Positions 14,693 through 27,022 of a DNA stretch of 64,000 bases are shown piece by piece (positions within the stretch are counted from its first letter, which is position 1; every line of letters begins with the position of its first letter). The notes beneath the pieces are model-generated. The model saw nothing but the letters and a program-made list of their open reading frames with translations, had not been told where the DNA came from and did no database searches. The stretch comes from Dreissena polymorpha (taxonomy: Eukaryota; Mollusca; Bivalvia; Myida; Dreissenidae): NCBI RefSeq assembly GCF_020536995.1, contig NW_026273370.1, positions 124,001-188,000 of the forward strand. The letters run 5' to 3'. The position numbers and the translations under genes were made by a program.

Positions 14693-15035
14693 TGCTGACG
14701 CCACTTTCCAATACTACCTTAAGTCCGCCACAACATCAAGATCAGCAAAACAAAAACACAGCGGGCTGTTTTGTTGGTCTTGATCAATACAGACGATTTC
14801 ATTAGCAGAAAAGACAATGTTTCGTATTGAACCTGCGATTATTTCAATACCGAAACCTTTTTTTCATATAAATGTACGACCAGCTAAATGCAAATAAATG
14901 TTACGGGTATTCTCTGTAGCATACTGCGCATGCGTTATTATGTGGCCCTCCTCACTGTGCCGATGCTACAACAGCGTCACCGTGTTATGTGCAATGCCAT
15001 GTTTGTAGTAAGTAAATTTCTTATTAAGTCGCCAT

Positions 15036-15218
15036 CTGTGAAAAGGGGATTAAATGCATGTGCTTAAAGTATCGTCCTAGATTAGCCTGTTTAGTCCGCA
15101 CAGGCTAATCAAGGAAGACACTTTCCACCTAAACTTGATTTTGCAAAGCAGATACTTTCTTTAAACGAAAAATATCATAAAAGCGGAAAGTGTCATCCCT
15201 GATTAGCCTGTGCAGACT

Positions 15219-15221
<3 letters not shown>
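15036..15221. mobile_element. Palindromic MITE, right end replaced by a GAT array
   Basis: Starts with AATGCATGTGCTTAAAGT and includes the hairpin TAGTCCGCACAGGCTAATCA, the CCACCTAAACTTGATTTTGC core and AAAGCGGAAAGTGTCATCCC. It then runs directly into the trinucleotide array at the point where the second hairpin should begin (CTGTGCAGACTGACGATGAT). The microsatellite appears to have grown inside the element or truncated it. Confidence 0.75.
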
Positions 15222-15426
<205 letters not shown>

Positions 15427-15750
15427 ATTCTGCTGCTGATGCTGATAATGATGATGATGCCAAAGACACTCCTCTGTAAACGTTTAGGAAACAAACACCG
15501 TATAAACCAGAATTGTTGTTTTTCGTTTTGAATTACCCGGTAAATGCAAGTGTTTTTTTTTAAACAAATAACATGACAAATATTATTTCCAGGCTGTTAA
15601 AATTTGTCTACGAGTGGTGGCGGATTTAGGCAATCTCACGGTAATTTTTACAAATTTAAGGTTTTTAATATAGCTTTTTATTTAAATCTACCAAATATTC
15701 CAAAATATGCCAGCAAATGTATATTGAACCTTACATGATTTATATGAATG

Positions 15751-15968
15751 TTACCCTTTCAGCGCTGGAACCGAATTAATTTTAAAGGCATTTGTAAACA
15801 GTTTGGATCCAGATGAGACGCAACAGAACGTGGCGTCTCATCAGGACCCAAACTGTTTGCTATTCTGATAGTATTTGTTGAAAAAAAAATCGAAGAAAAT
15901 GCTAATTTTTGAAATTCAGCAGACGACATTTTAGCAGACGACAAATTTCCCAGCATGCAAAGGGTTAA
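15751..15968. mobile_element. TTAA-type MITE with internal hairpin
   Basis: The ends read TTACCCTTTCAGCGCTGG and, inverted, TTAACCCTTTGCATGCTGGG. The middle carries a strong hairpin: GTTTGGATCCAGATGAGACG pairs with CGTCTCATCAGGACCCAAAC. CCC next to TTAA, with TTAA at the borders, is the signature of piggyBac-type ends, so this is probably a non-autonomous piggyBac-like MITE. One TTAA is slightly decayed. Confidence 0.7.
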
Positions 15969-16086
15969 TATCAATCGGTTCTCTACTTTTAAAGTATCGG
16001 ACTAAGGCACTACACCAGTAACTGTTTATTGTCAATCATTCAGGTCAAAATACCAAATCCGTAAAAATGGTAAATGCGCTTTGTTC

Positions 16087-16317
16087 TTAACCCATTTATG
16101 CCTAGTGGACTCCCCCATTCTTCTAAATTGGATCAATTTATTTCCAAAATTAGTGATGTTTAGTATATTTATTTCTATATTTAGAATATTTCGTACAGAA
16201 ATTCCTTTTAAGCAAACAGCGTAGAACCTGATGAGACGCCGCATCATGCGGCGTCTCATCTGGGTCTACGCTGTTTGCCAAGGCCTTTTTTCTAGACGCT
16301 AGGCATAAATGGGTTAA
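16087..16317. mobile_element. TTAA-flanked MITE with internal hairpin, second family member
   Basis: The ends read TTAACCCATTTATGCCTAG and, inverted, TTAACCCATTTATGCCTAGC, so about 20 bp of terminal repeat is nearly perfect and TTAA is intact on both sides. An internal hairpin pairs CAGCGTAGAACCTGATGAGA with TCTCATCTGGGTCTACGCTG around a GCATCATGC loop region. It is related in layout and partly in sequence to the element at 15751. Non-coding; likely piggyBac-type by its TTAA ends. Confidence 0.8.
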
Positions 16318-16515
16318 AGAATTATGCCGAGCAGCATTGAATTTCATACAATATATACACAATCATGTCTTTGAACATTGTCTACGATCACACAAGATTA
16401 TCGTTGGATCAGTTTGACACACAACAAACCTCAGTCGAAGCTAGGACTGGCAGAGGCGTAGTACACGCTTAAGAGTGTAAGACTAGTTTATTTAAGCCTC
16501 GTTCTGTAAAAAAAG

Positions 16516-16690
16516 GGGGGGCTTAATGCATGTGCTTAAACTGTCGTCCTAGATTAGCCTGTAAGTCCGTAATTGCATGGTATTTTTCGTTTGAAGGAAG
16601 TCTCTTTTTAGCGAAAATCCAATTAAGCCGGACATTATCGTCGATGAATATCCTGTCCGGACTGGATAGGCTACTTTACGCACATATTTT
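16516..16690. mobile_element. Palindromic MITE, diverged copy
   Basis: Begins GGCTTAATGCATGTGCTTAA and ends TACTTTACGCACAT. The central part keeps TATTTTTCGTTTGAA and a CCGGAC...GTCCGG hairpin in place of the family's CCGCACAGG hairpin. Confidence 0.7.
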
Positions 16691-17284
16691 TTTAGAACGC
16701 GGCTCATATATATCCGTGTAATAAACCCATACTTGAGGTTCGAACTAGATCCATACACACCTTGTGACTTATCATCAGTTGAAAACAACTGAAAACCTAA
16801 TATGTATTTAAATTTAGCCTGATAAGACTCCATTCATCAAAGCTGCATTATACCATGCATATATAGATGTTAAATTGCAAAGAAGTGACCTTGTTAAGTT
16901 ACCGATAAGGGTAGTAAAGAAGTGAGCACAACCAGTGTGTGCGTGGTCTGCATATTACTACGCGTACACAAGTACGTATGGGTTACAAACGTATTTACAT
17001 GTACAAGCCAAATTGACGTTAGTAGTGATTGTGTTTGTTCTTTTAAAAATATTCTGAATAGCGGTATTGTTTGCAATAGCATATAGTATATAACTCATTG
17101 TCGTACTTATATAAAATACATAAAATTTGATGTATTGGTAAACAACTTCATGTTCACGGATATCACACCGCAATCATGTGAGTCGACAACAGCTAGTTAC
17201 TAACAGAAGATCAATTAACAGCAGTACTGATGTTATCTTCAGTAGCATATAATGTGTTATATATGAGTCGCCTAGGGCAAACAG

Positions 17285-17562
17285 TAAACAGTAGGTGCGT
17301 CAAGTCCCAGATTAACCTGTGCAGTCCGCACAGGCTAATGATGGACGAAACCTTCCATCGAAAGTGGATTTTCGTCTAGATTTTAAATGAAAAATACCAA
17401 AAAAACACGGAAAGCGTCGTCCCTGATTCGCACAGGCTGATTGGGGACGAGGCTTCAAATTTTTTTGGTATTTTTCGTTTAAATGTAGACGGAATAACGT
17501 CGCACAGGCTAATTGGGGACGAAACTTTACAAACATGCATTAACCCCCGTTTTCACAGAGCG
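17285..17562. mobile_element. Palindromic MITE, longer copy with an extra internal segment
   Basis: The left part CCCAGATTAACCTGTGCAGT and the hairpin CCGCACAGGCTAATGATGG are followed by two half-units each containing GCACAGGCT and ATTTTTCGTTTAAA. The right end is ACTTTACAAACATGCATTAA followed by CCCCGTTTTCACAGAGCGAG. The doubled internal segment suggests nested or recombined copies. Confidence 0.7.
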
Positions 17563-17769
17563 AGGCTAATATGTTATTATACTTACGGAGTTAAAAAGAT
17601 CTGAAGGAAATCAGTGACGACTAGAGCCGATGCCATTTCCATACATCGAATAATTTTCGATGTAAAAGATCTTATCTTACTTGGATTCCTGTTTCTGTTC
17701 CCAACCTTTCCATAACGTTGGGATTAGGTATACAATTATGTCTAGGTTCATGTGTGACGCGAAGTTTTG

Positions 17770-17901
17770 AGTCCCATCCAAGCACCCCAGCCGAAGGCAA
17801 CCCACCCCTCAGCGGACAAAACACCCGTAATACCTGTTACATGGCAAACACACAACCCGACCTACGTTATGGATTCGGTCGATGCTTTTCATATGTTAAT
17901 G
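17770..17901 (+). CDS. Candidate isolated exon, Pro/Thr-rich, unknown gene
   Basis: A stretch clearly richer in G+C than its surroundings stays open in the frame reading SPIQAPQPKATHPSADK, then TPVIPVTWQTHNPTYVMDS, and stops at a possible donor (AATG|GTAAAT after 17901). No acceptor is convincing and no partner exon was found. I do not recognise the protein. It could be an internal exon of a gene whose other parts are unrecognisable here, or chance. Confidence 0.25.
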
Positions 17902-20020
17902 GTAAATAAACCGCACTGCCATATTGTTGTCCTTACATTCAAAAAAGTCACGCTTAAACTTGTGTATTTGGTCACATAAATTACTTCACACGAGGTACAG
18001 CATAAATTGCGTAATAATTAAATGAAAAGAAAAGTACGGACAGCGTGTCGGTAATAAATTTTAGTAAAGGAACGACCAAAATAGGAATATGTAATTTAAA
18101 CGATAACACACGGCAGAGTTTGGCTGGCCAAAGGGAGATAATAGACGTCCTGCCATGCGCTGCATTGCATTATTGTCTTGAACGTGTTAAATCATATAAA
18201 TACAATATGACAAATATCAAAAGATTTTCAAAACAAAACTAATATGTGTTATATATTAATGTATTTGGTTCCGTCATCAGTTGCCAAACTACATATTTGT
18301 TTTATTTAAATACATTACAGAGATCATTGCTTTAAAATCATAAAACATAACGGCATACAATATCTGCGTATTTGGCATTTACGCACTGTTTAAATACAAC
18401 ACACGTCTATATTGTAAATTCTATCCTAGCATTAAACTGCAGCTGCTCATCAATTGTGAATATTACGTGCTGCCATTACGAACTTAAGTTAGCCCTTAAC
18501 CAATCCGGCAATGTCGTCAACTCACTTTTATTTAACAAACATATAAAGTGCATATTAAAATACTGAGTTAGAATTATTATTTATTGTTATAATGATTCTC
18601 ATGTATATGCGTTTGTCAATTAAATACGTTGAATCCATTTCTTAAATAAAGGAGTGTTGGTTCGAAATAAGTGATTGTGACACTGTTTTAAAATACATGT
18701 AGTATATATTTCAATTTGGCAATTGTGCTCTTTAAAATTATATGCTTTTCGAGAACTTTGTTTGACATAAAGCTACATTGCACAGGAGACAAATGTTAAC
18801 ACTCTGTTTCGTCATATATGTAGTGTTTTCTGTACGCATACATTTGGGATTTCGATTACGCCAGGGTGAACGCTTTGCCAATGAATAACTTCTTTCATTT
18901 TTTACAGAACAATGCGTGAAAGAATGAATAGTTTACATCTTAAGGTTAGATGAAGCTGCTAACGTGTGTATTGTATTATTCACTCACACCATTCTGAAAA
19001 TGGAATTTTCCAGACAGTTCCCCAAGGTCTATTATGTCGTGACATCGTGTATATGCCATGGTCTCTGATGAAGGTCCTAGAGACGTAAAGTGAGACGGCA
19101 CATGACTGGCATGAATTTAGTGTCTAAATTAAGGACTGTCACACGGCGTCCAATTCAGTGAAATACAATCCGATAGAGCTGTTAGTTTAGTGCGTAAATG
19201 GTAATCAAAGGGTTTAACAAGGTTTAAAACGGTTGGCTAGAAAATAATTGTGAGGTTACGCCAAGATGTAAGCGAGTGTTTCTTAACTCTATCAAGTATC
19301 CGACAACTTATACCATACTCTTGATTTACTGTTTGATTTCAATAACAATTATATGCGGCTATTGTGTGCATACATGTTTATGCTTTGTTGTGGATCTGGG
19401 ATGCAGTTCAGCTACCCTTAAAACCAGTTAAAGCCCAAAATTGCTTCGCATTTATCACTGTGAACACAGTTCAGTCATCCTCAAACTAAGATTATATCGC
19501 ACATGTTTTCCGGTATTATACGGGCAACTTATCACTTGCCTAAAAATGCTATTAAATGTACACAGGAATTTCCCCTCTGGTTATGACTGGTTTCCTAATC
19601 TTATACGTACATTATAACAATGAGCATATTCTATATATTAATGAATACAAGTTTAGCGGGCTTTAAGTAAAATCAAACAACAAAGACGGGCCTTATTTAA
19701 TTACTTCAAATGCAAATATACACTTTGCAAAACGATACAAAGTTTCTATCCGACAATCATAGCGCCTGGTATCTTGGGAACCGTATCTGAAAGATAAAAT
19801 GTTAGAAAAAACATTATTGTAATACAAAGTCTGGTATGAAATTTGTGTTACCTGTTCTGAACATTGGCGCATTTGGTGTATACATTTTTATTTATTATTG
19901 AGTTAATCAATTAAAATAAACAACACGTCCTCTGTAATGGAATCAAGCATTCGTGTTATCAAAGAGATGTATGCCTTATATCGCTCATGATAACCATATA
20001 AATTTTATACTAAGCACATT
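17902..20020. other. No gene seen
   Basis: AT-rich, with stops in all frames. No inverted-repeat element or RNA gene was recognised. It lies downstream (3' side) of the minus-strand lectin gene. Confidence 0.45.
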
Positions 20021-22609
20021 TTACTTAAACATGATAAATGGTAGAATTCTATCCGATAATTCGAGAGATATTGCTAATTGTAAACCGAACATGATTGTAC
20101 CGTATTCACAGAAACCCGCATGGACTTCGCCGGCATCGTTGCCCAGAATGCCTTGAAAACCACAACGGATATCGTCCCAAGTGCCGTTCTTGTTTGGTAC
20201 CAGAGCCACACAATCCTCTTCGTTATGGCCGGCAGAGTTGTCCTCGTGGCCGTCCAGCCAGTTCGTGTAGGTCAATGGTTCGCCTGGAATTGAAATAAGT
20301 GAGGAAATGTGCTGCGAAAAGCTTTGACAAATCATGAAAACGTATTGTATTCGCATTTGAATCAGTTAATGTCGTTTACGTTATATACCGAACAGTATTG
20401 AAATAAGAGACTAACCATGCAAGGAAATGCTTTGAGAAATCCTGACAATGTATGTTACGTCATTCAATACCGCTTAAGGTTATAATTATTGTTGTCCTTT
20501 TCAATATTTGATGACTCCTCAAAAGTTGTCATTAATATTTTCACTTGTTGTAGCTATGCGATTCCACTTGTTTATGCTTGTCGATGCAACTAATTATATT
20601 TGTTTGGTAAGAAAGTCAGAATATTTATGAATCATCCCTCGTATACCGGTAACAGATCTAAACATTTTGGTCGAAACACGATTTCTACGATATAACAGAC
20701 CGGAAATGTAAACCATTTAAAGCCGCCAGTTAAAATGTATGTTACGATATGCAGTTACATAAAGAAAAAATATAGTAAACGCGAAATTTATATTTTCATG
20801 TATTGCGTGTGTAGAGTTAATCATCACATGCCCGAATCTTAGTTCTATTAATCCCGAAAGAAAGAGCTATTGTCACTGTATGGTAAGATACACCACGGAA
20901 AATTATAAGTCCCGGATAATCAGCTCTGATGTTCTAGTAAGCACGAGGATGACGCGCCCCAAAAGATTCACTTCCTATGGGCGTCCATGGTGCTTAATTC
21001 GGCACTGGATATTTTTACTGACAAATGCACCGTTTATGGACACTGAACAATGCAGTCCTTCTCAAGGGCATTATTTCGTAAATGGATCAGTTAAAACTTT
21101 AACATAATTATTTAAAGGCGCATTTAAAACCATGCATTAGTCCTGTATGACTTGATGAACTTATTTGAATAGCTGAATAGCTCCAGTGCGCATGATTCTT
21201 CACTCGGCACGAAACGAAAGGAACAAAAAATGGGAATTGATATATTGAAGAAAGCACAATGGCCATTGGGTTGTGTCAATATCTGGCTATGCATTCGAAA
21301 CCCTTCATTACTGATGGAAATATTATGCGAACAAGAAGCGATAACTTTATTCCAAAGATTCGGAGAACTTTGACCAAAGGTATGTTCAATGATGCATTAA
21401 CGAATTGAATCTCATTCTCTCTTTATTTAATCCATGGTCCCCAGTTCAACATTATGTAAATGTATAAAAACCAGAAAATTCGAAACGTACATTAATGTTG
21501 AAATTGAACAGCATTAATAACAATATAATACTTTCAAATAAAATATACCTTTTGTAAATGGCATCATACAAAGAATCAAAACTGACCATTGGTCCACTCA
21601 AATGTCCCCTCTGTGTTGTGATCATTTAGTCCAATCCACACAGGCCTGGTCTGATTATGGCGCATCATGAAGTTCTGTATGTATGCCTGTTCCTCTGCAT
21701 TGTTAATACTGGCAAGATGGCCCCCTGCCTCCTGACAGAGTTGTTCCGCATGCGGGTACGTGGCCCTACTTTTAAGGAGCTCATAACAACTGTTGCCATG
21801 CTGTGCTACGTCAGTGCCGTATTGCTGGGCGAGGACAAGAAGATGCAGTGGACACATGTGCGAGTCGCCTTGACAAAGGAAAGCGTTGTTTTATTAGTTT
21901 TATGCATCACTTAAGAAACTGTGAACTATTTACACCTTTCATCCGTTCATCACAACCGCAGTTTCTGTATTTTGAAGATTTGTGTTTGTGTAAAATAAAG
22001 CATAATATTATTACATTTCTAGAAAGCCGAGCGTGCATTTTTTAAAGCTAAAAAAAGTTATGATGTCCGCAGCCTTGTTTTGAATTTGTATACTACATAA
22101 GAAAAGAATACACTATGTTTTTAAATATACATTTGTAGTTTATAACCCTGAATCCCTATTTAGGATATAACCTTATAAAATGAACTATGCTCATGTCTAT
22201 TGCTTCAAATAACGCAGTTGATAATATGTTAAAAGGAAAGCAATGCAACCAATAAAATAATAATAATATCCACTTCATTCAAACGAGTATACTCTTATTT
22301 TCGGCACTGTTTTCGGTAACTTCCATTGAGGTTAACATTATCAATATACATTCTCCATCGCCAGATACCCACGACTAATCATAACGTTCCCCCACCCTCA
22401 CTCAACCCCCGAAAAAAATGGAGCGGAATGCATAGAATGTAGGTACCCAAAGATGGTACGTCGCGTATGTTTCTCTTGAACAAATTGCTCTGTCTACATG
22501 GTATATAATAAAATCCCGATGGTAAAAGTCGCACATATTTAACTACCGTCTCCGTTGTCCGTGGTGTTAGGCGTCATGGTTGTTCCTATTTCACTTCCCG
22601 ACACTGCAT
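20021..22609 (-). CDS. C-type lectin-domain protein, copy 1 (5' signal exon not found)
   Basis: Three exons in transcription order are 22609-22547, 21868-21587 and 20283-20021, all joined in phase 1. The first encodes a short Ser/Thr-rich linker (GSEIGTTMTPNTTDNGD). The second holds the first half of a C-type lectin fold: NSCYELL, AEQLCQEAGGHLASI, VWIGLNDHNTEGTFEWTNG. The third holds the second half: PLTYTNWLDG, EEDCVALVP, NGTWDDIRC, GFCEYG. The WIGL core and the domain's cysteines are present. The loop that normally carries EPN or QPD reads LDGHEDNSAGHNEED, so classical sugar-specific calcium site 2 is not evident. Between the WDD strand and the last cysteine there are about 11 extra residues (ILGNDAGEVHA). 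The signal-peptide exon should lie upstream but was not identified. Exon 2 could instead begin at 21824 (alternative AG). Likely a secreted pattern-recognition lectin. Confidence 0.8.
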
Positions 22610-23240
22610 CTACAAGATATAGGAAATCTACCGTCGGTGACGAGTGGTCAAAGGCTACATAAAATGTCGACTGATTTTATGTTTTCAAATATCGATTTAT
22701 GTGTTAAAATAGTAAAACAACGATTTTAAAAGTTACCTGATAATTGAACAACTGTTTTTGGTTTAACCGTTTCGTTTGCAAATGTTTAATAATAGAACTA
22801 TGTAAAACATACGAATTACCAGCGGCTTTAAAAAACATGCCCTTACCGCCATTACACACCACGTTATAATGGTCAAGTACTAAAAAGTTTACAATTTTAA
22901 AGTCTTTATATATATATCCATGTTTTAAATGAACCATATAAGAACCAGTTAAAAACGGTTAATATATTTATGTTTCAAATACAAAGGTTTACATACACTA
23001 AAAATACAAAGACATCTGGAATTGTTTTACTTGTGACTGCAAAGTCTACCTTCACCCAAACAAAAGGTTACACTGCACGGGGATAAATCGGCGCACATAA
23101 AATGTGTTTTCCCACCATCGGTTTCAAATGGCCTTTTATACAAGAACAAGTTTTTCGTAGTACAAATAAAATGTATTCTCCCAATTGTATAAAGCTCTTA
23201 TTTAGTTGATCTTTTTGGTACTGCCAATGCCTGAAACCAG

Positions 23241-24950
23241 TCATATTACTGCATTGAAATTGAGGCGGCGAACGGTATACGGTAGGTAGTTACCGAACTC
23301 GCAAATGTAGCCATGTTGGGCGGTGCACACACTGTCATCCCACGTCCCGTTGTAGCCGGGTCTCGTCACTAGAACTACGCAGTCCTCTATATTATGCAGT
23401 GAGAGACTCTTCCGGTGTGGGAACCAGTTGGTGTAGGTGACAGGATCCCCTACATGTAAAAACCTAAGGGTCTGAGATGAAGAAGTGAATCGGAATTCTT
23501 CCTGTGTTTCAAATCGGAGCACTGAACAAGATTATTTGAATAAACTCCCTCAGACCCAGCAATCTTATATTTATTTTGTCTAACGTTAACATTTCCGCGT
23601 TTCCAAAACACCATGTATATATTCGATAATCGCTTCAGTACAAGACATAAATGATGTATATATTTATTTTATAATTAAAAAAAAAAAACACATCAGTATT
23701 TCATTTTCTTGTATACTTGTGAGCCGCCAGTTGCCTCATGCAATGTCATGAAACATAAACAACTTTCGAATAAAGTATATACATCTACTTTAATTTATAG
23801 CGATATACTCCAAAAACATTTCGTATATAGCAAACATGGATTCAACGATGATCAGTTGACAATTCGCCCGTTTCATTGATAAGGTAACTCTCTCTTTACA
23901 AACAATACGTTACGTTTGGTTGAGTAACAGAATCACGACGAAATTATAACAAATGGCACTATGAAAAGACATTGTATAATAATTGCATGTGAAGGTCAAA
24001 CAACGAACGGCTTTTTCTGTTTTAACTTATTGTTTGTCGATAGATAGCATCGTATTTACGTTCTACAACTTTTTCAGGATGATGAGTAGATATTTGAAAA
24101 TGTGCCCTGCTGTAGTTTTATGTAATTAATTTTTGCAATTTACAATGAATTGGCTTTAAATATGTAAAATATAGCATGATAATTTTCCGACGATGACACA
24201 TCGAATAATGCCGAGCGACGATAAGTGTGATTGGCTCCGAGAAGAGATTTAATAAAATGCCTGCACGTGATGAGGATAAGTTATAATTACACAATTTGTT
24301 CACAAAATCTTCTTATTTGTACACTTTGTACCTTTTTTAATGATAGATAAGGCTCAACATACCCGAAACCCACTTGAACTGCTCCTCACTGTCTCTGTCA
24401 TGAAGCCCAATCCAAACGGTCGGACCGTCGAAAGAGGTGATGATCTGGTAGATAAGAGTCTGTTTCTCTTCGGTATCGATGGTCGCCAGGTGGCCGCCTC
24501 GTTGCTTGCAATCTGCCTCGGCTATAGCCCAGCTGTGGAATGTCGGGATCATCTCGAAACAAGTGTCTTCTACGGTGAAAAGGACGCCAATTTCAGCTGC
24601 TGCTAAGTCGAAGTGCTTCTGTGGGCAGCCATATTGCGCTGAAATGATATGTTTTACACATGATTCCTGGAATGGCAATTGAACCCGGGTCGCCTGGGTG
24701 AGAAGCGTGTGTACCAAACAATGCGCTAACCGGGTAGCTCTTAGAACATTCATTAGAAACTTTTATTGAATATGAACCTACTTCCTGGTGGTGGTGTCCC
24801 TGCGGTATTTATAACGGGCGTGGTCTCTATCGTGACAGAAGATGACATCATCTCAGTGGCATCAGGCGACGGTATGGCGGATGTTGATGCAGACGAACCA
24901 TTCAAAATCGCCAATAAAGCCAGCCCGTGGATAAACAATGTCATTTCCAT
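23241..24950 (-). CDS. Secreted C-type lectin, copy 2, complete three-exon gene
   Basis: Exons in transcription order are 24950-24782, 24638-24363 and 23449-23241; together they give 654 nt, or 217 residues plus stop. Exon 1 starts at ATG 24950 with a signal peptide (METLF-type start, hydrophobic LALLAIL, small residues at NGSSAS) and a Ser/Thr/Pro linker. Exon 2 carries DTCFEMIP, DCKQRGGHLATID and VWIGLHDRDSEEQFKWVSG. Exon 3 carries DPVTYTNWFPHRK, IEDCVVLV, NGTWDDSVC and HGYICEFG, ending at TGA 23241-23243. Both junctions are phase 1 with GT-AG sites. The C-type lectin fold is complete with its conserved cysteines and WIGL, but no EPN/QPD triplet is seen in the long loop, so the ligand is open. 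The gene is tandem with and parallel to the lectin ending at 22609, sharing exon structure: a local duplication. The first intron holds a tRNA-like insert. Confidence 0.9.
24675..24745 (-). mobile_element. tRNA-derived SINE head in lectin intron 1
   Basis: On the minus strand AGCTACCCGGTTAGCGCATT (A-box-like) is followed after about 35 bp by CGACCCGGGTTCAATTGCC (B-box-like). There is no proper acceptor stem or anticodon arm, so it is a tRNA-related SINE fragment, not a working tRNA gene. Confidence 0.5.
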
Positions 24951-25803
24951 GCCTGTATGTTTTAAATCTAAAACATAACATTCAAAGTTGTTATATAATG
25001 ACAGAACGGTGAATTATATAATAGTTCTCAAATAAAAATAAAGTTTTTGTTCCTTTTTCGTTAGAAATGATATCATTTGAATAAATGACGGTTGAAATTC
25101 AGTACCTAACTTTTGACTTCTTTATTTAAAACAAACACATGATCACTATTTTTCAAATCAAAGAAAGGAAATGTAGATCATTTAATATACTCACTTAAAT
25201 GTATTTTCACAAGTCGCTGCCTGGTTTATCGTGGCTAAATGAAGGGAATATACTTGAACGACCGCGTTTTGTTCTTAAGATCCAACCATTCTTATCTTTC
25301 ATTGGACTCCGGTTTGGTACTAATGATCTAGATACTGTGTGTGATGTTAAACGTGGTGTAACGTAAACATGCACCACATTTAGGATCCTTCTTATCACAG
25401 ATACGTCTTTCTAACAAAAGGTTATATTAAAATCAATCGTCTTCACATCAATTCTGCGGCAGCATTATATTTGTTTGACACGTATGTAATAATATTTTTC
25501 AATTCTGACGTAAATATCTCGAAAAAATCGAATTCTCCTAAAATAAGGCAAATGCATATAGTTGTGTTCGCTTTCGTGGAGCAAACACAAATATAGTGTA
25601 TTTACTTCGCCCCAGGTTAGCCACATAGTGTAGTTGTATTACATGCTAACTCTAATTAACAAATCTCCTTAAAAAATATGTAAGTATAACTAATATCATA
25701 TAAAAGGATAGTCAAAGCAAGAACAATTTTGTATCGCAAGTCAGAAAGTGTAATTGATGTAAAATTCACTTAATTAAGTGGATACTTGCCTTGTATTTTC
25801 CAG

Positions 25804-25892
25804 CGTGGCTATGAAACCGTTTCTTTTTCTATTTTTGGTAACGTTTACCTTTTTGAAAACAATTGCCAATCCCATGCACGCTCAGAACTGAG
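25804..25892 (+). CDS. Possible signal-peptide exon ending in a stop
   Basis: Between an acceptor (TTTTCCAG, ending 25803) and a donor (GAG|GTAAAT after 25892), ATG 25811 opens MKPFLFLFLVTFTFL, then KTIANPMHAQN and TGA. The hydrophobic core followed by a small-residue cut region is a textbook secretion signal. The stop sits one base before the donor, so the exon either encodes a very short peptide, has lost its frame, or is chance. No downstream partner was found. Confidence 0.3.
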
Positions 25893-26815
25893 GTAAATAT
25901 ATATTCAACAAACAATTAAACATACTTTCTGTAACCCCACCAAAGAGCAGGTACATAAAAGCAGGAAATTTCAATTTTACGAGACCATGTAGTCTTTATT
26001 CGAATGCCTGCCTAAAGTAATTTGGAAAATAATGTTTATATAGCGAGCCTTCAGATCTTTATGGTACTTAATATGTTTTAAGAAAATAAAAGTGTTTATT
26101 GTAACAGTATGCCATTCGCAAAATAATTATAGTGTTTTGTGCAGACATTTATTTTTTTTTATTAGGTTTAAATTTAAGAACGCTTTTTTCTACACAGTAT
26201 ATTGTTTAATGATGTTTAAATCAAATTTCATGAACTCGTTTTGAGCAATTCTTTTTCTGACATAGGCTCCTACTTGTTATCATTTTTCAATTAGTGATGT
26301 GCTGTTATGTTTGACATATATTTCTAAATAGTTGTATGGTTGGAACCGATTTTACTCCGAAAATAAGGCAAACAATTTGTACTTGTTCTTTTTTATCAAG
26401 GGAAATAGACAACAAGAACATTGGCGCACCTCCAATACTTTTTTTTAAGACTACAGTTTTATTTCAGACAAGTTAAGACATTTGTTGCGTGGTAGTAAAC
26501 ACACAACTTAAGTAGTAAATAGTTCATAGCAAGGTTGATTCGTGTCTATTTTTCAACGGGGTTGTTGCTCTGTATTATTTGTAGAGAGTCAAAGGTGAAA
26601 AGCCGATTTTGCTCCTCTATTTAACGAGCCTGCTACTAAAGACATTGCATTTTTAACTGTTTTGAAATAGCGTGCGTAAAATAATAAATGTAAATTGAAT
26701 TTCTGTATTATAAATCGATTTTTAAAATGATAATAGATTTGAAAACTGTTGTTCATAAAGTAAGTAAATAAAACCCCTGAAGTTCATAATATTATTCCTG
26801 GCTCTAACGTAAGAA
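25893..26815. other. No gene seen
   Basis: AT-rich, with no open frame of note and no recognised repeat. Confidence 0.45.
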
Positions 26816-27022
26816 GTGTCGCCGTGGTGTAATGGATAAGGTGTCGACCTAGCGACTGGGTGGTCATGAGTTCGACCCCCACTGTAGGAGCGTTCTTAAA
26901 ATTTCTCCCAAAGACTCCAAAGACTGGTTCTATTGAAACAGACTCGCGAGCGTTTCAATACACATAAGGCTTTCGATGCAATCGAGCTAAAATAAATAGG
27001 TTTAAACTATTAATTTAATTTA
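26816..27022 (+). mobile_element. tRNA-derived SINE, copy 1
   Basis: The tRNA-like head has an A box in GTGGTGTAATGGATAAGG and a B box in GAGTTCGACCCCCAC. It is followed by a tRNA-unrelated body (GGAGCGTTCTTA, GACTGGTTCTA, GCGTTTCAATA, GCTTTCGATGCAATCGAGC) and the end TAGGTTTAAACTA. The copy at 62844-63055 matches over the whole length in the same orientation. Two aligned copies define the element at about 205-210 bp. Confidence 0.85.

Noticed and set aside
26818-26892. Possible true tRNA gene
   Set aside because: It has A- and B-box-like sequences, but no paired acceptor stem or anticodon arm; the 62844 copy shares a long non-tRNA body, so it is a SINE.
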